A stretch of 36,162 bases of DNA. It comes from an uncultured Pelagibacteraceae bacterium. Its GTDB lineage: Bacteria; Pseudomonadota; Alphaproteobacteria; Pelagibacterales; Pelagibacteraceae. Each line of letters starts with the position of its first letter. Positions within the stretch are counted from its first letter, which is position 1. The stretch covers positions 1 through 36,162 of the forward strand of contig CACLHJ010000005.1 in assembly GCA_902606645.1 (NCBI GenBank). The letters are read 5' to 3'. The position numbers were made by a program, and so were the translations under genes. This document shows, one piece after another, positions 7,795 through 16,236 of this stretch. Below the pieces are notes generated by a model. It was given only the letters and a program-made list of their open reading frames with translations. It ran no database searches and was not told where the DNA came from.

Positions 7795-10632
7795 TTAATT
7801 TGTACCTTTTAATTCTTTTACTATCTTATTGAAACCTGTCGCATTTGAGGCCTTTATCATTAAGAAATCATCATTATCAAAGTTATTTTCAATTAGATCT
7901 TTTATTTGTAATTTATTCTTTAAAACTGAACCTTTTTTAAGATTAGAAATTTTATTATATAATAAGGAGATTTCATTTCCTTTGACAAAAACTTTATCAA
8001 TATTTGTTCTATTAATCACTGGTGCTATAGATTCGTGAAGTTTTTTTGAATGATGCCCTAGCTCCAACATGTCACCAAGTATAAGATACTTTTTAGCGTT
8101 TTTTGTTTTGATCTTGTCATAATTTAATATTGCAGTCTTTAAAGATAATGGATTTGAATTATAACTTTCATCAACTAAGTTAATAATTTTTTTATTCACT
8201 TTAATTTTGGTGATATCACCTCTTCCATCTGGAGTTCTAAAATTTAGAAATATATTTTTATCTAATTTTAAAATATTAAAGAAAATACTTTTAACAGTTA
8301 GCGCTGCTAAGATATTATAAATATGATTTTGAAAATCATTTGAAACTATAAAATTTTTTTTAATTTTGTTTATTTTAATACAGATTTTGTATTTTTTTTT
8401 GGATTTTATAATATTATGTAGTTTAATATCTGCATATTGATTGCTTATTCCAAAAGATAATACTTTGATTTTCTTTTTATGTGCTATTTTTTTATGTAAA
8501 CCAAAAAAAGCGTCATCAGCGTTAAGGACTATATAGCCATTATCTTTAGTATTATTAATTATTTCAGCTTTTGCTAAAGCTATTTGTCTTATGTTTTTAA
8601 AATTTTTGGCATGAGCGTAATTAATATTTGTGATTACACTTATATCAGGTTGAATAATTTTTGAGAGTTGATCTATTTCTCCTTTTTTATCCATTCCAAC
8701 TTCAATAACACCATAATCATCATTTTGATTTATATTAAAAAGACTTAAGGGAACACCATATTTATTATTATAGGATTTTGGAGAAATTGTTGTCTTAGAT
8801 ACTTTACTTAAGGTGCTACCCAACAATTCCTTTAAAGAAGTTTTTCCACAACTGCCTGTTATGGCAATAATTTTTGTAGAAATATTTTTCCTAAAAATTT
8901 TTGCTGTTTCTGTAAGTAAACCTAAAGGATTTATTGAGCTTGCTTGTTTATTTGCAGGTAGTTTCTTTTGAATTTTATTTACTATAGTTATTGAAGCTTT
9001 TTTCCGAATTGCTTGTTTAACAAATTTATTACCATCATTTTTTTTTCCTTTAATTGCAAAAAAAATATCATTTTTTTGTACACTCTTGGAGTTTATACTA
9101 GCTTTATTAATTACTGATTTAAATGGTAGAATATTTTGATCAAATCTTTCATTAAGAATGTTTAATTTTAAATTTTTAGATAAGTTAAAATTCTTTTTTT
9201 TAATTGAATTTAAAATTATTTGCCTATCTGATAAAAAAACTTTTCTATTTCCAATCTGCTGAGTTTTTTCATGGCCTTTGCCTGCAACTATTAAAACATT
9301 TCCTGTATTTAAGTTACTTATTGCTTTCACAATTGCTTCTTTTCTGTTGGATATTTCAATAACGTTATGCTTTTTTATACCTCTTTTAATATCTTCTCGA
9401 ATTTTCTTTGGCCTTTCATTTCTTGGATTATCGTCTGTAAGATAAATTTTATCCGTGTATTTATCCGCGATTTTGCCCATTTTTGATCTTTTTCCTTTAT
9501 CTCTATCACCACCACATCCGAATAGCACAGATATATGCTTATCAGGTAATTGTTCTCTAATATTTTGAATACAAGTTTGTAAGGCATCTGGTGTATGAGC
9601 GTAATCAAGGAACACTAAAGATTTATTTTTAATTTTTCCTATTTTTTCAAATCTACCCTCAACAGAAGATAGTCTAGGAATAACACTAAATATTTTTTTT
9701 AAGTCTAAATTACTTTTTGAAGCAGCAATGACAGCCATCAAAATATTTTTTAATTGAATTTTTCCTACAAGATTAACTCTTATTTCATGTATTAAGTTTT
9801 CGTGTTTTATTTTTAATATTTGAGCCTCATTTTTATAATTATGTGATACAAGTTGGAACTTTTTATTTTTTAAGGTAAATAATTTTAATTCTTTTTTTAA
9901 AGTAATATTTTTAATCTTTTTAAATTCAGGTATTTTGTTATCAGTTATAACAGATCCACCTTTTTTTATCAGATTTTGAAATAAGTAAAGTTTAGCATTA
10001 AGATAATTTTTAAAATTTTTATGATAATCTAAATGATCTTGGGATAAATTAGTAAATATAGCTGAATTAAATAATAATCCATCTAATCTATTTTGATGTA
10101 ACCCGTGACTTGATGCTTCCATAATTACATTTTCTATTTTTCTTTTTTTTAATTCGCCTAAAATTTTTCCTAAATAAATAGGATCAATAGTTGTATTAAA
10201 TAAATTTAAATTAAATTTATTTGATCTCACTCCTAGTGTTCCTATAGAAGCAACTTTTTTATTGTTGCGACGTAAAATTTGATAATAAAAATCTGAAACT
10301 GAAGATTTACCATTTGTGCCAGTAACTGCAATTAGGTTATTTGGTTTTTTTTTAAAGATACTAAATGAAACTTGGGCTAGTAATTTTCTAATATTTTTTG
10401 TATTTATAAATAAAACCCCATTTTTCCATTCATCAAAATTTTTCTCGGTAACAATTATTTTACAACCTTTTTTTATAACTGATGGTATAAAATTATTACC
10501 ATCTAAATTATTACCTTTGATTGCAAAAAAAATATAATTTTTTTTTATTTTCCTATGATCAAAACAAATCCCGGAAAAAAAAGTTTTATGATATTTTTTT
10601 TTTATTTGTTGGAAGTGATCCCCTAAACGCAT
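7795..10632 (-). CDS. murEF: MurE-MurF fusion: UDP-MurNAc-tripeptide synthetase / tripeptide--D-Ala-D-Ala ligase
   Basis: A single 945-residue reading frame carrying two consecutive Mur ligases. Residues 1 to about 476 are MurE: substrate domain with FAIKGNNLDGNNF, P-loop VTGTNGKSS near 104, MEASSHGLHQNRLDG, and the DDNPRNERP motif near 400, which in the family selects meso-diaminopimelate. Residues about 490-945 are MurF: a second FAIKGKKNDGNKF, P-loop ITGSCGKTS near 590, VIEVGMDKKGEI, DESYNSNPLS and LGDMLELG. The MurE part ends with the usual SDRQIILNSI and a short lysine/asparagine-rich linker leads into MurF, so the seam looks natural rather than an assembly error. The fusion would perform two consecutive steps, adding meso-DAP and then D-Ala-D-Ala. 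It lies 2 bp after ftsI and abuts mraY. Confidence 0.95.
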   Translation of the reverse strand: MRLGDHFQQIKKKYHKTFFSGICFDHRKIKKNYIFFAIKGNNLDGNNFIPSVIKKGCKIIVTEKNFDEWKNGVLFINTKNIRKLLAQVSFSIFKKKPNNLIAVTGTNGKSSVSDFYYQILRRNNKKVASIGTLGVRSNKFNLNLFNTTIDPIYLGKILGELKKRKIENVIMEASSHGLHQNRLDGLLFNSAIFTNLSQDHLDYHKNFKNYLNAKLYLFQNLIKKGGSVITDNKIPEFKKIKNITLKKELKLFTLKNKKFQLVSHNYKNEAQILKIKHENLIHEIRVNLVGKIQLKNILMAVIAASKSNLDLKKIFSVIPRLSSVEGRFEKIGKIKNKSLVFLDYAHTPDALQTCIQNIREQLPDKHISVLFGCGGDRDKGKRSKMGKIADKYTDKIYLTDDNPRNERPKKIREDIKRGIKKHNVIEISNRKEAIVKAISNLNTGNVLIVAGKGHEKTQQIGNRKVFLSDRQIILNSIKKKNFNLSKNLKLNILNERFDQNILPFKSVINKASINSKSVQKNDIFFAIKGKKNDGNKFVKQAIRKKASITIVNKIQKKLPANKQASSINPLGLLTETAKIFRKNISTKIIAITGSCGKTSLKELLGSTLSKVSKTTISPKSYNNKYGVPLSLFNINQNDDYGVIEVGMDKKGEIDQLSKIIQPDISVITNINYAHAKNFKNIRQIALAKAEIINNTKDNGYIVLNADDAFFGLHKKIAHKKKIKVLSFGISNQYADIKLHNIIKSKKKYKICIKINKIKKNFIVSNDFQNHIYNILAALTVKSIFFNILKLDKNIFLNFRTPDGRGDITKIKVNKKIINLVDESYNSNPLSLKTAILNYDKIKTKNAKKYLILGDMLELGHHSKKLHESIAPVINRTNIDKVFVKGNEISLLYNKISNLKKGSVLKNKLQIKDLIENNFDNDDFLMIKASNATGFNKIVKELKGTN

Positions 10633-10634
10633 GC

Positions 10635-12323
10635 TTAGTTAATTTCTATATATTTTGTGGCTAAAATGGGCCCAACTTTATCTATAATCTTTCCTGCTAC
10701 TTCCACAGAGGTCCAACCAGCAGTATTATATAAAGTCCCTTTCCATCCACCTTTTCTGTGTCTGTATTTATAATAATAATCTTTTGCTTTTTGTGGAGTA
10801 TCTAACATCACTATAAATACATATTGAGGATTTGAAGTAGGGAATATAGATGCAAAAGTATTTATTTTAGCTTCTGAATATGCTCCATCTTTAGGTTGAT
10901 CTGCTGTTCCAGTTTTTCCACCTATTTCAAAATATTCTACATCTGCAAATTTTGCGGTTCCTTCTTCTGTGCTAACTATTTTTCTAAGAGCATTTACAAC
11001 CTTTTCTGAGACACCTTTATTTAATAATCTTTTTTTCTTGGCATTTTTTTCAAGATTATTTTTAACAAGAGTTGGTTTCATGTCGTATCCACCATTTGAT
11101 AAGATTGCATAACCTTTTGCCAGCTGGAGAATTGTAGTAGCTACACCATGACCAAAAGATGCTGTTGCAAGTTTACATTTTCCAAAATTATAGTTTTGTT
11201 GAGGTGCCACCTCTTCTATATCAAACTGAATATCACTGAGAATACCTATTTTTTCCAAAAATGATTTGAATTTTTCTGGACCAACCTTTTGTGCAATTCT
11301 TACTGAACCAATATTACCAGATCTTACTAAGATTTGTTCTGCAGTTAAATCAGATGGAATTTCATTATCATATTCTCTTATAGGAAAACCATAACAATTG
11401 ATTGATTTTGGAAGATTTAAAAATTCAGTTTCTGGTTTAATTAATTTTTCATTTAACGCACTTGCAAATGTAAATGCTTTAAATACTGAGCCTAACTCAT
11501 AAGTACCTTTTGTTACTCTATTTATATAGTTTACATCTGTTAAATTTTGTCTTTCGTTAGGATCAAAGTCAGGTAAGGAAACTAGGGATAATATATTTCC
11601 ATTATGGATATCCATTAAAATTGAGGCACTGCCTTTACTTTTAAAAATTTCTTGATATTTAATTAGTTCTTTCCGAATTAAAAATTGTAAATCTTTATCT
11701 ACTGTCAACCTGATGGATTTTCTAGAATTTATTAAAAGCTCATTTAAAGATTTCTCTAGTCCAGAAATTCCAATATTATCGTTATCTATTTGACCAATAA
11801 TGTGACTAAAAAGATTTTTTTGTGGGTAAATCCTCAAAACTTTTTCCTCAGGTTTCAAAGACTTATCTCCAAGTTTCATTAATTTTTCATAATTTTCCTC
11901 TGAGACTTTTTTTTCAAGATAAAAAAAATTTTTTTGCTTCATTTTTTTTTCAATCTCGTCAAAATCTTTGTTTGGAAAAATTAAATTTAAACTGAGTAGT
12001 AATTTTTTTTGATTTATGACTTCAGATGTTTTTAAACCAATATCAATTGAATTAACTGTTTTTGCTAAATAATTACCGTTAGTATCCACAATATCAGCTC
12101 TATAAAGGTTTTTATTAATTAATGATGTATTTGTTTTTTCTACTTTTGAATAGAGGGTGCCAAGTTTGATTAAATGAATAGAGTAAATTGTATGAATTAT
12201 AAAAAAAATAAAAAAAATAAAAGCAACTCTATTAAACTTAATATTTAGTCCAGTTTTTTTCTTTTGAAATATAAAATCATTTTCATTATCCTCTATTCTC
12301 AAATTTAATTTAGATTTATTCAT
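10635..12323 (-). CDS. ftsI: Septal transpeptidase, penicillin-binding protein 3
   Basis: Class B penicillin-binding protein that cross-links septal peptidoglycan, anchored in the inner membrane with a periplasmic catalytic domain. A cytoplasmic stretch of about 30 residues precedes one membrane helix (FIFFIIHTIYSIHLIKL). The dimerisation domain contains a polar region with RIYPQKNLFSHIIGQID. Transpeptidase motifs are SVFK with the nucleophilic serine near residue 278, SGN near 333 and KTGT near 469. The 562-residue length is typical. Its ATG shares one base with the ftsL stop. It partners FtsW, encoded downstream in the operon. Confidence 0.95.
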   Translation of the reverse strand: MNKSKLNLRIEDNENDFIFQKKKTGLNIKFNRVAFIFFIFFIIHTIYSIHLIKLGTLYSKVEKTNTSLINKNLYRADIVDTNGNYLAKTVNSIDIGLKTSEVINQKKLLLSLNLIFPNKDFDEIEKKMKQKNFFYLEKKVSEENYEKLMKLGDKSLKPEEKVLRIYPQKNLFSHIIGQIDNDNIGISGLEKSLNELLINSRKSIRLTVDKDLQFLIRKELIKYQEIFKSKGSASILMDIHNGNILSLVSLPDFDPNERQNLTDVNYINRVTKGTYELGSVFKAFTFASALNEKLIKPETEFLNLPKSINCYGFPIREYDNEIPSDLTAEQILVRSGNIGSVRIAQKVGPEKFKSFLEKIGILSDIQFDIEEVAPQQNYNFGKCKLATASFGHGVATTILQLAKGYAILSNGGYDMKPTLVKNNLEKNAKKKRLLNKGVSEKVVNALRKIVSTEEGTAKFADVEYFEIGGKTGTADQPKDGAYSEAKINTFASIFPTSNPQYVFIVMLDTPQKAKDYYYKYRHRKGGWKGTLYNTAGWTSVEVAGKIIDKVGPILATKYIEIN

Positions 12324-12628
12324 TATTCTTTGGTTATTTTTAAATTTTTTATATTTTTTTTATTTTTAGAAATATTATAAATTTTAATATTTTTTATATT
12401 TTTTTGAATTAGTTGATCCTCAAAATATAAAGATTGAAATTCAAGTAATTTTTCAGCAGAGCTCAAATAATCATGCTCTAACAAAATATTCTCATATTCA
12501 GTTTCTAATACTCTTAAATTTTCGTTTACTGTAAATAATTCATCCTCAATTTTTTTTGCTGTATTTTTTGTTATTGCGGTGAATAAAATTAATGAAAAAA
12601 TGACTGATACTAAACCAATCTTTTTCAT
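12323..12628 (-). CDS. ftsL: Cell division protein FtsL (divergent)
   Basis: Small bitopic protein of 101 residues. It has an N-terminal membrane helix at about residues 4-20 ([17 protein letters not shown]). A heptad-like segment rich in Glu, Leu and Asn follows (about residues 25-75), as expected for the FtsL coiled coil that contacts FtsB and FtsQ and activates FtsWI. The tail is rich in Lys, Asn and Ile. Sequence alone is weak because FtsL diverges quickly. The assignment rests on size, topology and its position between rsmH and ftsI, which is diagnostic. It overlaps rsmH by 4 bp (ATGA) and ftsI by one base. Confidence 0.8.
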   Translation of the reverse strand: MKKIGLVSVIFSLILFTAITKNTAKKIEDELFTVNENLRVLETEYENILLEHDYLSSAEKLLEFQSLYFEDQLIQKNIKNIKIYNISKNKKNIKNLKITKE

Positions 12629-13635
12629 AATTTCTCTCCAAAATTTTCAATATCTATTAAATTTTTAAATTGATTTTCAATATCAGTTTCAAAATCAAAA
12701 AAATCGGTTTTTTTTATAGCAAATCTTAGTTTTGCAGACCTAGAAGGAGGGTTTTCACTTAACTCCTCTTCATTTGGTGTAATAGGTTTTTTTTTTATTA
12801 AATGAAATAGTGTCTCAGATTGTTTGGTTAAAGGAGTATATCTAGAAATACTCTTATTTTCCGAAAGACTTTTTAAAAAATATTTAACTATTTTGTCTTC
12901 TAAAGAATGAAAGGTAACCACTGCTAAGACCCCATCTTTTTTTAAAATTTTAGCAGCATTAATCAATCCATAAATCAATTCACTGACCTCTTTATTAACA
13001 AATATTCTTAAAGCTTGAAAAGCTTTAGTGGAATTATTAACCCTAAAATTTTTTCTTCTTTTTGAATTATCAATTATTTTAACTAACCCTTGGGTATCAA
13101 TTTTTTTATTAATTCTTTCTTTAATGATATTTCTTGCTATAAATTTACCCTCTTTTTCATCTCCAAAAAACTTAAAAATTTTTTCTAAATCCTGTTGTTC
13201 GAGTTTATTTATTGCTTCCTCTGCTGAAAAAGAATTTAAACCCAATTGCATATTTAATTTGCCAATTGAGTCAAATGATAACCCTTTGTTTGGATCTTTA
13301 ATTTGAGTATAAGAATATCCTAAATCAAATATAACACCTCTTACTTTTTCGTTTTTAAGTTTTAAGTTTTTTAATTGACTAAATTTTATATTTTTAAACT
13401 TAAATCTATCGTCAAATTTTTCTTCAAGTTTAAAGGCAACTTTTTTACTTTCAGGATCTCTATCTAAACCAATTACTTTAGTTTTATCAAATTCTAAGAT
13501 TTTTTTTGTATATCCACCTTGACCAAAAGTGCAATCAATAAATGTGCCACCATATTGAGGGGAAATAATGCTAATAATTTCTTTTAGCAACACCGGGTAA
13601 TGCTTTTGCATCAATGGTGTTATGGTGGCGTCCAT
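12625..13635 (-). CDS. rsmH: 16S rRNA (cytosine(1402)-N(4))-methyltransferase
   Basis: SAM-dependent methyltransferase that makes N4-methylcytosine at 16S rRNA position 1402 (MraW). The N-terminus has the family motif [10 protein letters not shown], followed by the SAM motif [16 protein letters not shown] and GLDRDPES. Later motifs are [13 protein letters not shown], where the family normally has [24 protein letters not shown], and [15 protein letters not shown]. It ends with the [12 protein letters not shown] motif. The 336-residue length is slightly above the E. coli protein. The gene follows ftsZ by 18 bp, the largest gap inside the operon. An alternative start is Met9, directly before the conserved core. 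Confidence 0.95.
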   Translation of the reverse strand: MDATITPLMQKHYPVLLKEIISIISPQYGGTFIDCTFGQGGYTKKILEFDKTKVIGLDRDPESKKVAFKLEEKFDDRFKFKNIKFSQLKNLKLKNEKVRGVIFDLGYSYTQIKDPNKGLSFDSIGKLNMQLGLNSFSAEEAINKLEQQDLEKIFKFFGDEKEGKFIARNIIKERINKKIDTQGLVKIIDNSKRRKNFRVNNSTKAFQALRIFVNKEVSELIYGLINAAKILKKDGVLAVVTFHSLEDKIVKYFLKSLSENKSISRYTPLTKQSETLFHLIKKKPITPNEEELSENPPSRSAKLRFAIKKTDFFDFETDIENQFKNLIDIENFGEKL

Positions 13636-13653
13636 TTATTTCTTTGAAGACCA

Positions 13654-15135
13654 TTAATTTTTTTGTCTTCTTAAGAATGCTGGTATTTCGAGATCATCCT
13701 CTTCCTCTACTTCAGAGGATAATAACTCCTCTGGACTTGAATTTTCTGATTCAGAGCTAAATAAGTCTGGGGAATCTGAGTCTACTCCAAATTCTTTTAG
13801 ATCATTTGAAACATTTTCTTCAACATTATCTGTTGAACTAGTCTCATGCTCTGTTTCAATAGCTTCTTGTGTAAAGGATTTCTCCATCTCATTTAACATC
13901 GTGTCTTCTATTACACTTTCTGTTTCAGGACTTGTGCTTTGTAGAACCTCTTCATTTGTAATATTTGTATGACTTGTTTCACCCTGTTGCTCCTGAACTA
14001 TTTCATTTTCAAGCTTTAATGCATTGGCCCCGTGAGTAATTGGGGTTGAGGCTGTTGTGCTTGAAAAATTAAAAGATGCAGATGATCCAATATTAGAAAA
14101 ATCTGAATAACCAGGGTTACGGTTGTGAATTCTATGAACCATATTAACGACAGATTTTGACTCTGGTTGTTGACCATCAAGAGAAGTTGCAACTATTGAA
14201 ACTCTAATTCTACCGTCAAGCTCTGAGTCTGTTATAGCTCCAATTATCACCTCTGCTTCAGTATCAACTTCAGATCTAATTTTATTTACTACCTCATCAA
14301 CTTCAAAAAGTTTTAGATCTTTTCCACCTGTTATGTTTACTAATAATCCCCTAGCTCCCTTCAGAGTATAATCATCTATTAATGGATTATTAATTGCCAT
14401 TTCTGCTGCTTGCATTGCACGACCTTCACCTTCAGCTTCTCCTGTGCCCATCATCGCTTTACCCATTGAAGCCATAACTGTCTCTACATCAGCAAAATCT
14501 AAATTGATTATGCCAGGCCTTACCATTAAATCTGTGACACTTTGAACTCCATGCATTAAAACATTATTTGAAAGATTAAAAGATTCCTCAAATGTTGTTT
14601 GTTCGTTAGCAATTTTAAAAAGGTTTTGATTAGGAATGACAATAATCGTGTCAACGTGTTTTCGTAATTCTTCCAAACCATGATGTGCTCTTCTCATTCT
14701 AGAGGGACCTTCATATAAGAATGGAAGAGTTACAACACCTACAGTTAAAATATTTAATTCCTTAGCAGCTCTTGCAATGACATGAGCAGCACCAGTACCT
14801 GTTCCACCGCCCATACCGGCAGCAATAAAAACCATATTTGCGCCTTGAAGAGTGTTTACTATCTCATTTAAAGACTCATCTGCTGCAGCTTGTCCAATAT
14901 CTAGTTTTGCACCTGCACCTAAGCCCTTTGTTAAATTTAAACCTATTTGAATTCTTGATTTTGCTTTACTTAACTTCAAATCTTGAGCATCAGTGTTGAC
15001 TGCAATAAACTCAACTCCTTGCATATTATTTTCAATCATTTCGTTGATTGCATTTCCACCTGCTCCCCCAACTCCTAAAACTAGAAGTCGTGGCTGCAAC
15101 TCTTTTATCTCTGGCGCTTTAAAGTTAATTGTCAT
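13654..15135 (-). CDS. ftsZ: Cell division GTPase FtsZ
   Basis: Tubulin-like GTPase that forms the cytokinetic ring. The GTP-binding half shows VLGVGGAGGNAINEM and the tubulin signature GGGTGTGAAH near residues 109-118. The T7 region reads NLDFADVETVM, whose aspartates act in GTP hydrolysis. After about residue 340 comes a long, acidic, Ser/Glu/Asp-rich linker, then the conserved C-terminal peptide LEIPAFLRRQ that binds FtsA and other anchors. The 493-residue length is long because of the linker and fits alphaproteobacterial FtsZ. A good Shine-Dalgarno (GAGGGG) sits in the last codons of mraZ. The position is unusual: ftsZ normally lies after ftsQ-ftsA at the far end of the cluster. Nothing suggests it is defective. 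Confidence 0.97.
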   Translation of the reverse strand: MTINFKAPEIKELQPRLLVLGVGGAGGNAINEMIENNMQGVEFIAVNTDAQDLKLSKAKSRIQIGLNLTKGLGAGAKLDIGQAAADESLNEIVNTLQGANMVFIAAGMGGGTGTGAAHVIARAAKELNILTVGVVTLPFLYEGPSRMRRAHHGLEELRKHVDTIIVIPNQNLFKIANEQTTFEESFNLSNNVLMHGVQSVTDLMVRPGIINLDFADVETVMASMGKAMMGTGEAEGEGRAMQAAEMAINNPLIDDYTLKGARGLLVNITGGKDLKLFEVDEVVNKIRSEVDTEAEVIIGAITDSELDGRIRVSIVATSLDGQQPESKSVVNMVHRIHNRNPGYSDFSNIGSSASFNFSSTTASTPITHGANALKLENEIVQEQQGETSHTNITNEEVLQSTSPETESVIEDTMLNEMEKSFTQEAIETEHETSSTDNVEENVSNDLKEFGVDSDSPDLFSSESENSSPEELLSSEVEEEDDLEIPAFLRRQKN

Positions 15136-15136
15136 C

Positions 15137-15604
15137 TTAGTTCCCCTCTTTGTTGTTTAAATGTTTTTCCCATTTAAGGTTTGCTCGATTTAAATTTGCT
15201 TTTTTTCTCGCATTAACCTTAAATTTTTCAAATGCTGTTGGTTCCCATATTTGAAAAGTTTGACCCTGACCAACAAACAATATGCTGTTTTTTATATTTG
15301 CATGTTTTAATAATTTTGATGAAAGTGAGACTCTTCCTTCACTGTCAAATTGTAAATTAGTACTTTCCGCTAAAATTGAGGTTGCAAAAAAATCTCTTTT
15401 TTCTTCGAAAGGATTTAAAGAATCTATTGCTGTGGAAATTTTTTCAATTCTATCCTGCGAACATGCTTCGATAGATGAGTTATTAAATGAAGGATAACAG
15501 ATAACACCATTATACCCTAAATTGGAAAGATGAGATCTGAAGCTAGCTGGCACTGAAACCCGTCCTTTTCTGTCTAACTTGTTCTCGTAAGTACTTAAAA
15601 ACAT
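15137..15604 (-). CDS. mraZ: Transcriptional regulator MraZ
   Basis: Ring-forming DNA-binding protein of the SpoVT/AbrB fold that represses its own dcw operon in other bacteria. Two tandem copies of the fold are visible, with cores LDRKGRVSVPASFR (about residues 11-24) and FDSEGRVSLSSKLL (about residues 87-100). The 155-residue length is normal. It is the first gene of the operon and lies one base before ftsZ. Three TGGGN repeats over its promoter at 15633-15657 make autoregulation likely. There is no obvious Shine-Dalgarno before the ATG, and the predicted 5' leader is about 36 nt. Confidence 0.94.
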   Translation of the reverse strand: MFLSTYENKLDRKGRVSVPASFRSHLSNLGYNGVICYPSFNNSSIEACSQDRIEKISTAIDSLNPFEEKRDFFATSILAESTNLQFDSEGRVSLSSKLLKHANIKNSILFVGQGQTFQIWEPTAFEKFKVNARKKANLNRANLKWEKHLNNKEGN

Positions 15605-15632
15605 AAATTTTATAATATTTAAATTCCATAAT

Positions 15633-15657
15633 TGGGAATATATGGGAATATATGGGT
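15633..15657. promoter_or_regulatory. mraZ box: MraZ operator: three TGGGN repeats with 10-bp period
   Basis: TGGGA at 15633-15637, TGGGA at 15643-15647 and TGGGT at 15653-15657 are separated by exactly 5 nt, reading on the plus strand, opposite to mraZ transcription. Direct TGGGN repeats with 5-nt spacers are the published binding pattern of E. coli MraZ. The array straddles the -10 hexamer and start site of the predicted mraZ promoter, which suits a repressor. Confidence 0.8.
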
Positions 15658-15675
15658 ATTTATATTAAGTGTCAA
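15647..15675 (-). promoter_or_regulatory. Pmra: Predicted sigma70-type promoter of the dcw operon
   Basis: On the minus strand a perfect TTGACA (15675-15670) is followed after 17 bp by TATATT (15652-15647), a 5/6 match to the -10 consensus. The predicted start is near 15640, about 36 nt ahead of the mraZ ATG. It is the only convincing promoter I found for the minus-strand run from mraZ to ddl. Confidence 0.7.
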
Positions 15676-15771
15676 ACCTAGAATCTTGACTATTATTCTT
15701 TAGATTTAATGGTTTTTTTTAATCTCAGAAAAATTAAATTAATTTATTAAGATTTTTACATTTAAATTATG

Positions 15772-15796
15772 AAAAAAAAGAGATCATTTGTGACTC
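15772..15796 (-). terminator. Possible Rho-independent terminator of rnpB
   Basis: On the minus strand GAGTCA pairs with TGA-CTC (one bulged base, 4-nt loop) and is followed by eight T residues. It lies about 60 nt past the mature 3' end of RNase P RNA and about 100 bp before the mraZ promoter, so it would separate the two transcripts. The stem is short, hence moderate confidence. Confidence 0.4.
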
Positions 15797-15853
15797 ATTC
15801 ATTAGATAAAACTAGTACAATTAAATCTATTTGATAATATTTTTAATAAGTTT

Positions 15854-16206
15854 GCCAGATAAACTATAAGCCGGGTTCTGTCATTTAAACTTATCATTTG
15901 TCTAGGCTTAAGATCACTCTTAAACTCAAGCAACTAACCCTGATGACTAGCCAAGGAAGGCTTTTAGTTTTACAACAATGTCATCTCTACTTAGTCTTGC
16001 TCCCAGTGGGGTTTTCCAGCATTCATTGTTACCAATAGAACCGGTGTGCTCTTACCACACCTTTTCACCCTTGCCATGTTATGGCGGTTTATTTTCTGTG
16101 GCACTATCCCTAGGGTTGCCCCCGCCAGGTATTACCTGGCACTGTTTCCTTGTAGAGCCCGGACTTTCCTCTTTAACAAGTTAAAGCGATAAGTCGTTTA
16201 TCTGGC
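15854..16206 (-). ncRNA. rnpB: RNase P RNA (bacterial type A)
   Basis: Catalytic RNA of RNase P, which cleaves tRNA 5' leaders. On the minus strand the universally conserved AGAGGAAAGTCCG is at 16172-16160 and ACAGAACCCGGCTTAT at 15881-15866; together these form the P4 helix and the conserved core. Other conserved blocks are GGTGAAAAGGTG-like and GGTAAGAGCACACCGG. The termini pair as P1 (GCCAGATAAAC with GTTTATCTGGC), which fixes both ends. The length is about 353 nt. It lies between the amidase gene and the dcw promoter and makes an open reading frame on the opposite strand spurious. Confidence 0.95.
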
Positions 16207-16214
16207 TAGTTGAA

Positions 16215-16220
16215 CTTATA
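16215..16220 (-). promoter_or_regulatory. Putative -10 element of rnpB
   Basis: TATAAG on the minus strand ends 9 bp before the P1-defined 5' end of RNase P RNA, the right distance for a start at about 16207. A matching -35 is poor (TTCTTG at a 17-bp spacing, overlapping the end of the amidase gene). The call rests mainly on position. Confidence 0.35.
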
Positions 16221-16236
16221 GCTAAACTCTCAAATA

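Noticed and set aside
8846-9240. The possibility that murEF is a false fusion made by a sequencing error
   Set aside because: The frame continues through the seam with a plausible linker and both halves keep full motif sets. A single-base error would have left a visible loss of frame.
9375-9608. A 77-codon minus-strand frame inside murEF
   Set aside because: It is in another frame within a well-supported coding region and has no recognisable protein features.
13654-14110. The acidic Ser/Glu-rich tail of FtsZ as a separate or degraded gene
   Set aside because: It ends in the conserved FtsZ C-terminal peptide in the same frame, so it is the normal disordered linker.
15978-16184. A 68-codon plus-strand open frame
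   Set aside because: It lies entirely antisense to RNase P RNA, whose conserved core and terminal helix are unmistakable, and its translation resembles no protein.
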